64,000 nucleotides of DNA, taken from NCBI GenBank assembly GCA_034436155.1, contig DAOTVP010000113.1, positions 1 through 64,000 on the forward strand, written 5' to 3'. The notes beneath the pieces are model-generated. The model saw nothing but the letters and a program-made list of their open reading frames with translations, had not been told where the DNA came from and did no database searches. Made by a program: the position numbers and the translations under genes. Shown in pieces: positions 1 to 8,618 of this stretch (within the stretch, counting starts at the first letter, position 1; every line of letters starts with the position of its first letter). The stretch is from GCA-2794515 sp034436155 (GTDB taxonomy: Bacteria; Chloroflexota; Anaerolineae; Aggregatilineales; Phototrophicaceae).

Positions 1-111
1 TTTGTTCGCAAAGCGTTATCATTTTCTAAATCGGACGATTATCATTATTGGATGACCTTATGGTTTATCATTGATTACAACTTAGAGGTCTCATCACTTA
101 CTATGTGACCA

Positions 112-807
112 CTATCCTAAAATGATTGTCCGTATTTGGATGCTCAGCACGGCAATAATCGTCCCTGTAATCACCCATTTGGTTTGTTGTTTGCGTGCAG
201 GCGAAAAATAAACGCGGTAACGATATATACAAATCATCAGCACGATCGAAATAAACAGTAAATCAACAATGCTGATGATCAACACATTCATGACGGTCTC
301 ACGCCCACGCACAAGCACATCCCACATAAAAAAGGCGATGACCAGCACAATTGACCAACGCGGGCGAAACCGCCCATCGGGGAATATCATCGCAAATACA
401 TAGAGTAATAAGGCGCTGATGACTGAAAAAATCAATAAGCGGTCATCGGAACGCAAGAATAAACTATACGAGACGCTATTCAATAATCCAAAGAACAGCA
501 TCGCCCAAACGGTATACAACGCCATCCAATTATCTGACCGCCGTACCACAATCACACTGCCAAATAATAAAAACCCGCCAATGGTCAATATGTCTATCAC
601 CACAAAAAACCACGCCTGCGACATATCGAATGAGGTGTTGTTCTCGGACAGAAAATACGGCATCCCCAAAGCGAATATCAGCAAGTGGATGAACACAAAG
701 CCAAACCACCCTACCCGTACCACCATCCGCAGGCGCGGATTTTCGAGATTGGTCTGGGAATGGGTATCGGTTTTTGCTAAGGTCAAGATGCGTTGCGTCA
801 TGCTCAT
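112..807 (-). CDS. Multi-pass membrane protein, possibly a truncated membrane-sensor module
   Basis: The product is 231 aa with about six hydrophobic segments and no soluble domain. The C-terminal third has 'FPDGRFRPRW' followed by 'RQQTKWVI'. I recall this pair from the membrane region of Chloroflexota sensor kinases, but I cannot run a search. Such proteins normally continue into more membrane helices and a kinase. Here a TAG comes right after the QQTKW segment, and nothing recognisable follows in positions 1-111, so the gene may be a remnant or a stand-alone membrane module. The start is supported by GAGG five bases upstream. It is divergent from the histidine phosphatase gene at 917. Confidence 0.6.
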   Translation of the reverse strand: MSMTQRILTLAKTDTHSQTNLENPRLRMVVRVGWFGFVFIHLLIFALGMPYFLSENNTSFDMSQAWFFVVIDILTIGGFLLFGSVIVVRRSDNWMALYTVWAMLFFGLLNSVSYSLFLRSDDRLLIFSVISALLLYVFAMIFPDGRFRPRWSIVLVIAFFMWDVLVRGRETVMNVLIISIVDLLFISIVLMICIYRYRVYFSPARKQQTKWVITGTIIAVLSIQIRTIILG

Positions 808-916
808 AATCCTCGCATTTTTGCGGTTATCTCTATTTTAACCTACACTATGAGAGAAGGCGAAATGCTTTTATCATTGTCATTATTTTACTGTTATTTT
901 TTGAGGGATTCACATC

Positions 917-1486
917 ATGCCCAAATTAATTTTGATTAAACATGCACAACCCATCATCATCCCGCAAAATCCACCCCATACATGGCAACTATCACCAGAA
1001 GGTCAAGAGGCAACACACGCTTTTGCATCGCTTGTCAAAGAATTCACCCCCAAGCATATTTTTTCTAGTCCAGAAGACAAAGCGATAGAGACGGCGCTCA
1101 TATTAGCAGAAAATCTGCATATCGGCTTTGAAATTGTGGGTGATTTATATGAGCATGAACGCTCCAACGAAAAATTTGAAGACCATGATATTTTTGTCGA
1201 TAAAGTGCGAAATTTTTTTGCCCACCCCGATGAATTGGTCTATGGTCAAGAAACCGCCACTCATGCCCGCGCCCGTTTTCATGTCGGATTGTTAGGGGCA
1301 TGGCGCAGGCATCGGCATCACGATGTGGCGGTGGTGGCGCATGGCACGGTGATTAGCCTATTTGTATCGCACGTCATCCCCGAAATTGACGGGTTTGAAT
1401 TATGGAAATGCCTCAAATCGCCCGATATGGTCGTCTTACAGACCGATGATTTCGCCAATTTTACGCTTATCAAAGGATGCAACTAA
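917..1486 (+). CDS. Histidine phosphatase family protein (phosphoglycerate-mutase-like)
   Basis: This is a 189 aa protein of the histidine phosphatase superfamily, which removes or transfers phosphate through a phospho-histidine. The N-terminal strand 'LILIKHAQP' matches the family's RHG box, but the usual Arg is Lys. The second catalytic histidine sits in 'VVAHGTVI', and an acidic 'YEHER' lies between. The substrate is unknown: sugar phosphates, nucleotides or small phosphoesters are all possible. GAGGGA lies eight bases before the ATG. The stop codon directly abuts the rhamnose reductase gene, so it is probably the first gene of the polysaccharide run that follows. Confidence 0.8.
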   Translation: MPKLILIKHAQPIIIPQNPPHTWQLSPEGQEATHAFASLVKEFTPKHIFSSPEDKAIETALILAENLHIGFEIVGDLYEHERSNEKFEDHDIFVDKVRNFFAHPDELVYGQETATHARARFHVGLLGAWRRHRHHDVAVVAHGTVISLFVSHVIPEIDGFELWKCLKSPDMVVLQTDDFANFTLIKGCN

Positions 1487-2347
1487 TTGACAACAACATT
1501 ACTTATTATCGGCGCGAAGGGTAAACTTGGTAGCCGTATCATGACCATGAGCGCAAACAACGGCGCTTATTCCGTGGTCGGTGTCGATGTGGATGGCGTG
1601 GATATTGCCGATTTTTCTGCGATACAAGCCTATATCCGTAAAATTGCGCCCAACATCATCATCAATTGCGCCGCGTGGACGGATGTGGATGGATGCGCCC
1701 AAGATCCGCAGAAAGCCCTCCAGATTAACGGCTTCGGCGCGGGGAATATCGCCATTGCATCCGCCGAAATCGGCGCACCGATGGTACAAATCAGCACCAA
1801 CGAGGTGTTCGATGGCACATCCCCCAATGCCTACAACGAATACGACACCACCCGCCCGATTAATCCGTATGCCTATAGCAAGTGGGTCGGGGAGCAGATG
1901 GTCATGCGCCACAATCCACGTCATTATATCGTGCGGACGGCATGGTTATTCGCGCATGGGGGCAAAAATTTCATCCATAGCATCATCAACGCCGTCAAAG
2001 CGGGTAAACCGTTGCGCGTGGTGACGGATGAGGTGGCGAATCCGACTTATAATGATGATGTCGCCGAAGCCGTCATCAAGCTCATCGCAACAGGGCGTTA
2101 TGGGATTTATCATCTGGTCAACAGTGGAAGCGCCTCGCGCTATGCCTTTGCGCGATATGTGTTGGATAAAGCGGGCTACACCACAACACCCATCACGCCC
2201 ATTATCAGCCGTCAGTGGACGCGCCCGTCTACCCCGCCCACGTATGCCTGTTTGAATAACAACAACGGGGCATTTTTGGGGATAACCTTGCGCCATTGGC
2301 ACGATGCAGTAGACGACTTTTTACAAAAAGAGGGATTGTTAGCATGA
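1487..2347 (+). CDS. rfbD: dTDP-4-dehydrorhamnose reductase (RmlD family)
   Basis: The 286 aa product is a short-chain dehydrogenase of the RmlD type, which reduces dTDP-4-dehydrorhamnose to dTDP-L-rhamnose for surface polysaccharides. The N-terminal 'GAKGKLGSRI' is the dinucleotide-binding glycine motif. 'ISTNEVFDG' and the catalytic 'YAYSKWVGEQ' (YxxxK) follow in the expected order. The start is TTG immediately after the previous stop, with AAAGGATG about seven to eight bases upstream. The stop overlaps the next start (ATGA). An RmlA homologue lies at 6.9-7.9 kb on the other strand, but RmlB and RmlC are not in this window. Confidence 0.88.
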   Translation: MTTTLLIIGAKGKLGSRIMTMSANNGAYSVVGVDVDGVDIADFSAIQAYIRKIAPNIIINCAAWTDVDGCAQDPQKALQINGFGAGNIAIASAEIGAPMVQISTNEVFDGTSPNAYNEYDTTRPINPYAYSKWVGEQMVMRHNPRHYIVRTAWLFAHGGKNFIHSIINAVKAGKPLRVVTDEVANPTYNDDVAEAVIKLIATGRYGIYHLVNSGSASRYAFARYVLDKAGYTTTPITPIISRQWTRPSTPPTYACLNNNNGAFLGITLRHWHDAVDDFLQKEGLLA

Positions 2348-3303
2348 GTGATACCCCACTTTTTTCGGTGGTCATCCCCAATTGGAATGGACTTCGATTT
2401 CTCAAGACGTGTTTGGATGCCCTCCGCGCCCAAACCTACCCCAATATCGAAGTGATTATCGCCGATAACGCCTCGACAGATGGCTCGCAAGATTTCATCC
2501 GCAACAACTATCCCGAAGTGATTCTGTTGGATATGGGGTATAACAGTGGCTTCACAGGCGCGTGCAACGCAGGTATGAAGCACGCCAAAGGCGAGATTAT
2601 TTCGCTGTTGAATAACGACACCGAAGTGGATAGCCGTTGGGCAGAAGCGATAATGGATGCGTTTGCGCGTCATCCCAACATCGGCACAGTCGCCAGCAAA
2701 ATGTTGCTGTTTGATAAGCGCGATCATATCCATACCACAGGCGATTATTTCACCGTGGATGGGCGAGCGGGTAATCGCGGGGTATGGGAAAAAGATGAGG
2801 GGCAATATGACCACGAAGCGTTTGTCTTTAGCGCGTGCGGTGGCTCATCGGCGTATCGGCGCGAGATGCTCGACCAAATTGGGTTGTTGGATGATGATTA
2901 TTTCTTCTCGCTCGAAGATGTCGATTTGGGATGGCGGGCGCAACTGGCGGGTTGGCAATGCCTTTACACGCCCCGCGCTATCGTGTACCATCATCTATCG
3001 GCAACGGGCGGTGGTGTCACTGCCAGTTTTTATGATGGTCGCAACGGTATTTTCGTCTTGTATAAAAATTATCCTAAAGAATTATGGCGAAAATATCGTA
3101 GGGCAATCATCAAGCACCAATGGCGTAAAGCGTGGGATGCTATGCGTGCATGGCGTGGAAAAGCATCTCGCGCCAAATTGCGTGGTATGTTAGCGGGGAT
3201 TGTTGCCCTCCCCAAATGGCGAAAAAAACGTATCGCTATCCAACAAAGTCGGGTTATCTCGATAGATGCGCTAGAGGCGATACTCACTAAACTGGAGACA
3301 TAA
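2344..3303 (+). CDS. Glycosyltransferase family 2
   Basis: This 319 aa GT-A fold glycosyltransferase transfers a sugar from a nucleotide donor, probably onto a lipid-linked polysaccharide. The N-terminus has 'SVVIPNWNG', then 'ADNASTDGSQ' and the metal-binding 'LLNNDTEV' in place of a plain DxD. 'FSLEDVDLGWRAQLAGW' is the acceptor-side motif seen in rhamnosyltransferase-like members. The start at the ATGA overlap is preferred over an upstream in-frame ATG, because AGAGGG lies about nine bases before it. It directly follows the dTDP-rhamnose gene, so a rhamnosyltransferase is plausible but not proven. Confidence 0.85.
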   Translation: MSDTPLFSVVIPNWNGLRFLKTCLDALRAQTYPNIEVIIADNASTDGSQDFIRNNYPEVILLDMGYNSGFTGACNAGMKHAKGEIISLLNNDTEVDSRWAEAIMDAFARHPNIGTVASKMLLFDKRDHIHTTGDYFTVDGRAGNRGVWEKDEGQYDHEAFVFSACGGSSAYRREMLDQIGLLDDDYFFSLEDVDLGWRAQLAGWQCLYTPRAIVYHHLSATGGGVTASFYDGRNGIFVLYKNYPKELWRKYRRAIIKHQWRKAWDAMRAWRGKASRAKLRGMLAGIVALPKWRKKRIAIQQSRVISIDALEAILTKLET

Positions 3304-3306
3304 AAT

Positions 3307-4056
3307 TTGGACTCGCACACCCCATTACTCTCTATCGTGATTCCAGCGTATAACGAAGCCGCCCCCGATCGGCTTCCGAATAGCCTCAAGCAAATTACGG
3401 CATTTGTGGCATCACAACCGTATAAAATTGAGGTCATCATCGTCAATAACAACAGCACCGATGACACGCTCGCCATCGCGCAACAAGTCGCGGATGAATA
3501 CGATTACATCCGCGTCATCACCGAGACGACACAAGGCAAAGGGGCGGCGGTACGGGCAGGCATGAATATCGCCACGGGAGATTATTTATTCATCTGCGAT
3601 GCCGATTTATCCATGCCGATCGAGGAGGTGGTCAAATTTTTGCCACCGAAAAATACGGATTATGATATAGCGATTGCCTCACGAGAGGCGAAAGGCGCGA
3701 AGCGCATCGGCGAACCCGAAATGCGCCATATCATGGGACGTGTGTTTAATTTTATCGTCAAAGTATTGGCGGTGCGGGGATTAAACGATACCCAATGCGG
3801 GTTTAAGTGCTTTAAGCGCGATGTCGCACGCGATATTTTTCCGTATCAGACTATCAATGGCTGGGCGTTTGATGTGGAATTGTTGTTCATCGCACAAAAA
3901 CGCGGGTATAAAATCATCGAAGTGCCGATTACCTGGTACTACAAAGCACAATCGAAAATTAAACCGTTTGGTGATTCGATCAAGATGGTGATGGAGACGC
4001 TCAAAGTGCGTCGCAATTGGAAACAGGGGGTATATGATGAAAAAACGCAAGCCTAA
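3307..4056 (+). CDS. Glycosyltransferase family 2, polyprenyl-phosphate glycosyltransferase-like
   Basis: The 249 aa product resembles dolichyl-phosphate glucosyl- or mannosyltransferases. These load a sugar onto a polyprenyl phosphate at the membrane. Visible motifs are 'SIVIPAYNEA', 'VNNNSTDDT', 'QGKGAAVRAGM', the donor-metal 'CDADLSMP' and the later 'NDTQCGFKCF'. No transmembrane tail is evident, so it would be a peripheral enzyme. The start is TTG three bases after the previous stop. The last 23 bases overlap the RNase HII gene, showing tight operon packing. Confidence 0.83.
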   Translation: MDSHTPLLSIVIPAYNEAAPDRLPNSLKQITAFVASQPYKIEVIIVNNNSTDDTLAIAQQVADEYDYIRVITETTQGKGAAVRAGMNIATGDYLFICDADLSMPIEEVVKFLPPKNTDYDIAIASREAKGAKRIGEPEMRHIMGRVFNFIVKVLAVRGLNDTQCGFKCFKRDVARDIFPYQTINGWAFDVELLFIAQKRGYKIIEVPITWYYKAQSKIKPFGDSIKMVMETLKVRRNWKQGVYDEKTQA

Positions 4057-4723
4057 AACAGCAGAGTTGACCCTCGAATGGGCAAAATATCCTCAATACA
4101 AGCATATTGTGGGGTTAGATGAGGCGGGGCGTGGGGCATTGGCAGGTGCGCTGGTGGTGGGCGCAGTGGCTTTGCCATTGGATTGGGGCGAAGATAAACT
4201 ACTCATCGAATTGGCAGGCGTGCGCGATAGCAAAGAGATGACGCGCCTGAGTCGGGAACGATTGGTCAAAACCATCAAAACCATCGCATTGGCGTGGGGT
4301 GTCGGCGTGGTTGAACATCATGAGGTGGATGAACTCAAGTTGACAGGCGCGATTATCTTGGCGATTAAACGCGCACTCGTCCATCTGCGCGAGCAATTTC
4401 CACATTTTAAGCCCGATTATCTGTTCACAGACGGATTGATGAAAGGCGATTTGGGCGTGCCATACGATACCATCGTCAAAGGCGACCAAAAATCATTGAG
4501 CATCGCCGCGGCGAGTGTTATCGCCAAAACACACCGCGATGACATGATGGTGGCGCTCGATAAAGACTATCCAGAATATCATTTTGGACAACATAAAGGC
4601 TATGGCACACGTTTACATAAACAAGCCATTGAGCGTTATGGCGTATTACCCATCCACCGTCAATTTTACAGCCCGATCAAAAAAGCCAACGATTCATCCG
4701 ATACCTCCCCCCTCATCCAATGA
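4034..4723 (+). CDS. rnhB: Ribonuclease HII
   Basis: This 229 aa protein is RNase HII, which nicks RNA of RNA-DNA hybrids and removes single ribonucleotides from DNA. The signature 'GLDEAGRGALAGALVVGAV' holds the first catalytic Asp and Glu. The later 'LFTDGL' supplies the next Asp, and 'GDQKSLSIAAASVIAKTHRD' with 'FGQHKGYGT' are typical of the type 2 family. Two consecutive ATG codons are possible starts. The second (4037) has better spacing from the AGGGGG box. It is a housekeeping gene embedded in a polysaccharide operon. Confidence 0.95.
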   Translation: MMKKRKPKTAELTLEWAKYPQYKHIVGLDEAGRGALAGALVVGAVALPLDWGEDKLLIELAGVRDSKEMTRLSRERLVKTIKTIALAWGVGVVEHHEVDELKLTGAIILAIKRALVHLREQFPHFKPDYLFTDGLMKGDLGVPYDTIVKGDQKSLSIAAASVIAKTHRDDMMVALDKDYPEYHFGQHKGYGTRLHKQAIERYGVLPIHRQFYSPIKKANDSSDTSPLIQ

Positions 4724-4744
4724 GTTGAAAGGCAGAATTCTCCC

Positions 4745-5560
4745 ATGCGGAATTTTAGCGCCCCCAATTATCTCAAAAATCAACAATATAGCAGTGCCGA
4801 TAATCTGAATGCGCGGATACGCATCCACAAATTGTTCAGCACCAATCCGCAAGGCGTTTATAAATGGTTTTTTGGTCATGCCCTCAAACATATCCCGCAA
4901 CGCGCCAGCATTTTAGAAGTCGGTAGTGGCAGTGGCGAATTATGGTATGTCTGTAAGGATGATGTGCCTGCGGGGTGGGATGTTACCCTCTCTGATTTTG
5001 CGATGGGCATCCTGAACGATGCCCAGAAAAAACTCGAACATGTGATGTTCAAACCCGAATACCGCGAAATTGATGCCCAAAATATCCCCTACCCCGATGC
5101 GTCGTTTGATGCCGTGTTCGCCAATTTTATGCTGTATCACGTCCCAGACCGCGCCAAAGCCATCGCCGAAATTCGGCGCGTGTTAAAGCCTGATGGTGTG
5201 GTGTTAGCGGCGACATTGGGCAAGGAACACATGTGCGAATATCATCATCTGATTCAATCGATCTTATTAGATGACAATCTGCAAAAAGATATTATCGGTC
5301 ATGCCTTCGGTCTCGAAAATGGCGCGGAGCAATTGCGCCAATCATTCGCCGAAGTCGAGATGATTTTATACGAAGATAGCCTGCGGGTGACACAAGTCGA
5401 GCCGATGGTGGATTATTTCTTGTCGTTGGCATTGCCGATGATCACCTCAGAGCATGTCGAAAGATTCACGCAGAACGTCCGCGACATCATCGCCCAAGAC
5501 GGCGCATTCGAGATTTATAAACACACGGGCATGTTCATCGGACGGGGTTATGCGCGATGA
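4745..5560 (+). CDS. Class I SAM-dependent methyltransferase
   Basis: The protein is 271 aa with a Rossmann-type methyltransferase core of the Methyltransf_11 kind. Motif I is 'ILEVGSGSGEL' near residue 57. The acidic 'DASFDAVFANFMLYHV' and 'EIRRVLKPDGVV' are the usual post-I and motif III regions. The substrate is not shown by the sequence. Its place between glycosyltransferase genes and the ATGA overlap with the next one suggest methylation of a sugar or lipid-linked intermediate, but this rests on context only. Confidence 0.85.
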   Translation: MRNFSAPNYLKNQQYSSADNLNARIRIHKLFSTNPQGVYKWFFGHALKHIPQRASILEVGSGSGELWYVCKDDVPAGWDVTLSDFAMGILNDAQKKLEHVMFKPEYREIDAQNIPYPDASFDAVFANFMLYHVPDRAKAIAEIRRVLKPDGVVLAATLGKEHMCEYHHLIQSILLDDNLQKDIIGHAFGLENGAEQLRQSFAEVEMILYEDSLRVTQVEPMVDYFLSLALPMITSEHVERFTQNVRDIIAQDGAFEIYKHTGMFIGRGYAR

Positions 5561-6639
5561 AAATCGCCCTCATCCACGATTGGCTGAATCAAATCGGCGG
5601 GGCAGAAGATGTTCTGGTGGAATTGGTCAAGCTATTCCCCGATAGCCCCATCTACACCAGCCTATACGCGCCCGACATCATGCCCGAATTTTATAAACAG
5701 TGGGATATTCGTCCATTATGGATGGATAAACTGCCGAAAATCCACACCAAACATCAGCCCTATCTGCCGATTTATCCCATCGCGTGGGGTGGCTTAAAAC
5801 TGACGGGTTATGATGTCCTCCTGAGCAATAAAAGCGGATTTTGTCATGGTGTGCGTTATGATGACGGCACGATTCATATTTGTTATTGCCTCGCGCCGAC
5901 CCGTTATGTGTGGCAATTGGATGAATATATTGCCCGTGAGGGGTTGAGTCGGTTGGCGCAAATCGGCATCCGCGCCTTGTTGCCCGTTTTGAAATGGTGG
6001 GATAAACGCGCCAGCAAGCGGGTGCATCATTTCATCGCCATATCCACCGAAATCCGAGACCGCATCCAACGCTATTATGAGCGCGATTCGGTGATTATCT
6101 ATCCACCTGTGGATACTGCCCGTTTCGCTTTAATGGATGAGACACCCGAAGATTATTTTTTGGTCGTATCGCGCTTGATTCCGTATAAACGCATCGATTT
6201 AGCCGTGCAAGCGGCGACAAAATTGGGCGTGAGGCTTAAAGTTGCGGGCAAAGGGCGCGATTTAGACCGACTGAAAGCATTAGCTGGAGATACAGTTGAA
6301 TTTTTAGGCTACGTCCCCGATGACGAATTGCCCCGTCTGATGGCACGGTGCAAGGCATTTATCTTCCCTGGATTAGAGGATTTTGGCATCACGCCTGTTC
6401 AGGCACAAGCGGCGGGTCGCCCCGTGATTGCGTATGGGGCGGGGGGCGCGTTGGATACGGTGATTCCATCAGTGACGGGGGAACATTTTGGCGAATTGAC
6501 GGTCGAGTCGTTGATGGCGGTCATGCGTGATTTTGACGCATCGCGTTATGACCCGCAGATCATCCGCGCTCACGCCCAAAAATTTGATGTGAGCGTGTTT
6601 CGGAAACAATTGCTGGCGTTTATGGATGAACGCATTTAA
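5557..6639 (+). CDS. Glycosyltransferase family 4
   Basis: This 360 aa GT-B fold enzyme is probably part of exopolysaccharide or glycan assembly. The N-terminus 'IALIHDWLNQIGGAEDVL' is typical of GT4 proteins of the WbaZ/mannosyltransferase kind. The C-terminal half has 'VVSRLIPYKRIDLAVQAA', 'VAGKGRD', 'FLGYVPDDELP' and the donor-binding 'PGLEDFGITPVQAQAAGRPVIAY', in which the Glu pair expected of GT4 enzymes is present. It overlaps the methyltransferase gene by four bases and ends the plus-strand run. A two-hairpin repeat follows. Confidence 0.88.
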   Translation: MKIALIHDWLNQIGGAEDVLVELVKLFPDSPIYTSLYAPDIMPEFYKQWDIRPLWMDKLPKIHTKHQPYLPIYPIAWGGLKLTGYDVLLSNKSGFCHGVRYDDGTIHICYCLAPTRYVWQLDEYIAREGLSRLAQIGIRALLPVLKWWDKRASKRVHHFIAISTEIRDRIQRYYERDSVIIYPPVDTARFALMDETPEDYFLVVSRLIPYKRIDLAVQAATKLGVRLKVAGKGRDLDRLKALAGDTVEFLGYVPDDELPRLMARCKAFIFPGLEDFGITPVQAQAAGRPVIAYGAGGALDTVIPSVTGEHFGELTVESLMAVMRDFDASRYDPQIIRAHAQKFDVSVFRKQLLAFMDERI

Positions 6640-6658
6640 GAAGGATACACCATTTTTG

Positions 6659-6756
6659 TGGCGGACATACGAGGCTGAAGCCTCTAGTCCGCCATTACAC
6701 CCGTAAAACTAGGCTACATGTAATGGACGACTAGCCCGAAGGGCGTATGTCGTCCA
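6659..6756. repeat. Two-hairpin intergenic repeat, copy 1
   Basis: Two palindromic units lie between convergent genes. Unit 1 pairs TGGCGGAC (6659) with GTCCGCCA (6687) around an inner stem GAGGC-TGAA-GCCTC. Unit 2 pairs TGGACGAC (6724) with GTCGTCCA (6749) around an inner GCCC-GAA-GGGC. The same two-unit layout, with different but still pairing stems, recurs at 11191 and 61576. No T-run follows, so it is not a plain terminator. Confidence 0.8.
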
Positions 6757-6860
6757 CAGCAATATACCGTCCTTATTTATCATCTAAAAATATCACGCTT
6801 GCTGTACGGACAAGCCTTTTTGCGCGTCCATGTAGGGCGTATAGGCGTATATATGAAGAT

Positions 6861-7946
6861 TTATTCTGGCACTTGAACATGGCTGTTATCACCCAAGTTC
6901 ATTTTGAGGGCGCGAGGTAATGTTTTGTTGCGAGTCACAACAGTATTGCGCCCAATCAGGCTATCTTGCAGGCGAGCGGGCAAATCGCTGATGGTGCTGT
7001 TTTCGAGGATGATGCTATGCTCGATCTCACAATTTTGCACCTTCACGTTGTAATAAATGCTGGTGAACGGACCGACATAACTATTTTCGATAACCGTATT
7101 CGCGCCGATGATGGTCGGACCGCGAATCACACTGTTGCGGATGATCGCCCCTTCTTCTACCGTCACACGCTTGTCCACTTGCGACTGCCCATCAATCTGC
7201 GCGGTTGGATGAATAGACGGCGTGAGTTCTTCGAGTACGTGATCATTAGCGATGAGCATATCCACTGCTTTGCCCGTATCTACCCACCAACCTTTATGCA
7301 CATATGGGAACACACGATAATCATGGTCTATCAACCATTGAATGGCATCGGTGATTTCGTATTCGCCCCGCGCCGATGGTTTGATGTTATCGATCGCCTC
7401 GAAAATATGCCGATCGAACATATAAATGCCAACCAGCGCCAAATTCGAGGGCGGATTTTGCGGTTTTTCCACCAATCGCTCAATGCTATTATCGGGGCGC
7501 AATTGGGCGATGCCGTAGCTACGCGCATTTTCTATCGGCACTTCTTTCAGCACAATTTGGCTATGATACTCGCTCTCGGCGAATTGTTGGATGAGCGGGC
7601 TGATGCCCCCTTGTATGACATTATCACCCAAAAACATCACAAAGCGTTCATCACCCAAAAAGTCATGCGCGATTTTGACGGCGTGCGCCAATCCATCGGG
7701 ACTCAGTTGGCGGATGTAAGTGATATTCACATCGGCTAAATCGGCACGTTTGCCGAGCGCGTCTTGAATTTGTTGCGCGGTATCGCCCACGATGATGCCG
7801 ATATCGGTGATGCCCGCCTCGCGCAGGGTATGAATCACCCGCACCAAGACGGGCAAATTCGCCAGTGGGATGAGTTGCTTGGCTTGAGTATACGTGAGTG
7901 GGTACAGGCGCGTGCCTTTGCCCCCACTGAGAATGAGACCTTTCAT
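6861..7946 (-). CDS. rmlA: Glucose-1-phosphate thymidylyltransferase, long form
   Basis: The 361 aa product has an N-terminal nucleotidyltransferase domain with 'GLILSGGKGTRLYPLT' and 'KQLIPLANLPVL'. A C-terminal left-handed beta-helix follows, with hexapeptide-like repeats such as 'GAIIRNSVIRGPTIIG'. This is the long RmlA form. It makes dTDP-glucose, the first step to dTDP-rhamnose, although related members act on other sugar phosphates. The start at the ATG has AGGAG eight bases upstream. An in-frame TTG lies one codon earlier. It is the last gene of the wzz-like, cpsD-like, rmlA run. Confidence 0.88.
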   Translation of the reverse strand: MKGLILSGGKGTRLYPLTYTQAKQLIPLANLPVLVRVIHTLREAGITDIGIIVGDTAQQIQDALGKRADLADVNITYIRQLSPDGLAHAVKIAHDFLGDERFVMFLGDNVIQGGISPLIQQFAESEYHSQIVLKEVPIENARSYGIAQLRPDNSIERLVEKPQNPPSNLALVGIYMFDRHIFEAIDNIKPSARGEYEITDAIQWLIDHDYRVFPYVHKGWWVDTGKAVDMLIANDHVLEELTPSIHPTAQIDGQSQVDKRVTVEEGAIIRNSVIRGPTIIGANTVIENSYVGPFTSIYYNVKVQNCEIEHSIILENSTISDLPARLQDSLIGRNTVVTRNKTLPRALKMNLGDNSHVQVPE

Positions 7947-7961
7947 CAAATAATCTCCTGA

Positions 7962-8609
7962 TTAATATTTTGTAGCGCGTTCACGCGGGGCATTGGTGAG
8001 GATTGTCCCCAACAAGTTGACATGCACCCGTGCGAGCGATTGTTGCGCTTGCAATAAATGATCACGGCGCGTTTTGCCTGCGCGGATTGCCAACACCACC
8101 CCATCGAGTTTACTGGCGAGCAAACTGGCATCGGTGGCGCTGAGGACGGGCGGCGCATCGAAAATCACATAATCGGCACGCGCTTTGAGGATGCCAATAA
8201 TCTCGCTCATGCGTTGGTTGCTGAGTAAATCGGCGGGGACGGGTGGCAATGCCCCACTTGGGAGCAAGGACAAATTTTCGACCGAAGTCGCCACCAACGG
8301 CGGATTGGCTAATGTCGCCGATTCGGTCATCATGGTGGTGAAGCCCCGCGCATTATCTACACCCCAAATGGTATGTTGAGAAGGACGGCGCAAATCGGCA
8401 TCCACCAAAATGGTTTTATGCCCAGATTGCGCGAATGTCACAGCTAAATTCGCCACCACATCGCTTTTATCTTCGGGTGCAGAAACCGATGTGATGAGGA
8501 TGGTATGCAAGGGTTTATCGGTGCTATAAAACATCAAATTGGTGCGGAATGCCCGATACGCCTCTGCGACAGGCGATTGCGGATGGGTCAGGGTGATTAA
8601 ATTGGTCAT
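7962..8609 (-). CDS. CpsD/CapB-type tyrosine-kinase-like ATPase
   Basis: This is a 215 aa MinD/BY-kinase fold protein. Such kinases pair with a Wzz-type membrane protein to control polysaccharide chain length and export. Walker A' 'VDADLRRP' and Walker B 'VIFDAPP' are present. The Walker A region reads 'SVSAPEDKSDVVANLA', where the usual glycine before the Lys is Asp. The C-terminal tyrosine cluster is also missing: only one Tyr, the very last residue, is found. It may therefore be a weak kinase or an ATPase switch. AGGAG overlaps the stop of the Wzz-like gene, so the two are translationally linked. Confidence 0.82.
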   Translation of the reverse strand: MTNLITLTHPQSPVAEAYRAFRTNLMFYSTDKPLHTILITSVSAPEDKSDVVANLAVTFAQSGHKTILVDADLRRPSQHTIWGVDNARGFTTMMTESATLANPPLVATSVENLSLLPSGALPPVPADLLSNQRMSEIIGILKARADYVIFDAPPVLSATDASLLASKLDGVVLAIRAGKTRRDHLLQAQQSLARVHVNLLGTILTNAPRERATKY

Positions 8610-8618
8610 TCTGGCTTA

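Noticed and set aside
419..841. Open frame of 140 codons on the plus strand
   Set aside because: It lies opposite the membrane protein gene at 112-807, has no ribosome-binding site, and its translation has no recognisable pattern.
6640..6860. CRISPR-like repeats because of palindromes at 6.66-6.76 kb
   Set aside because: Only two different palindromes, without regular direct repeats or spacers, and no cas genes in the window.
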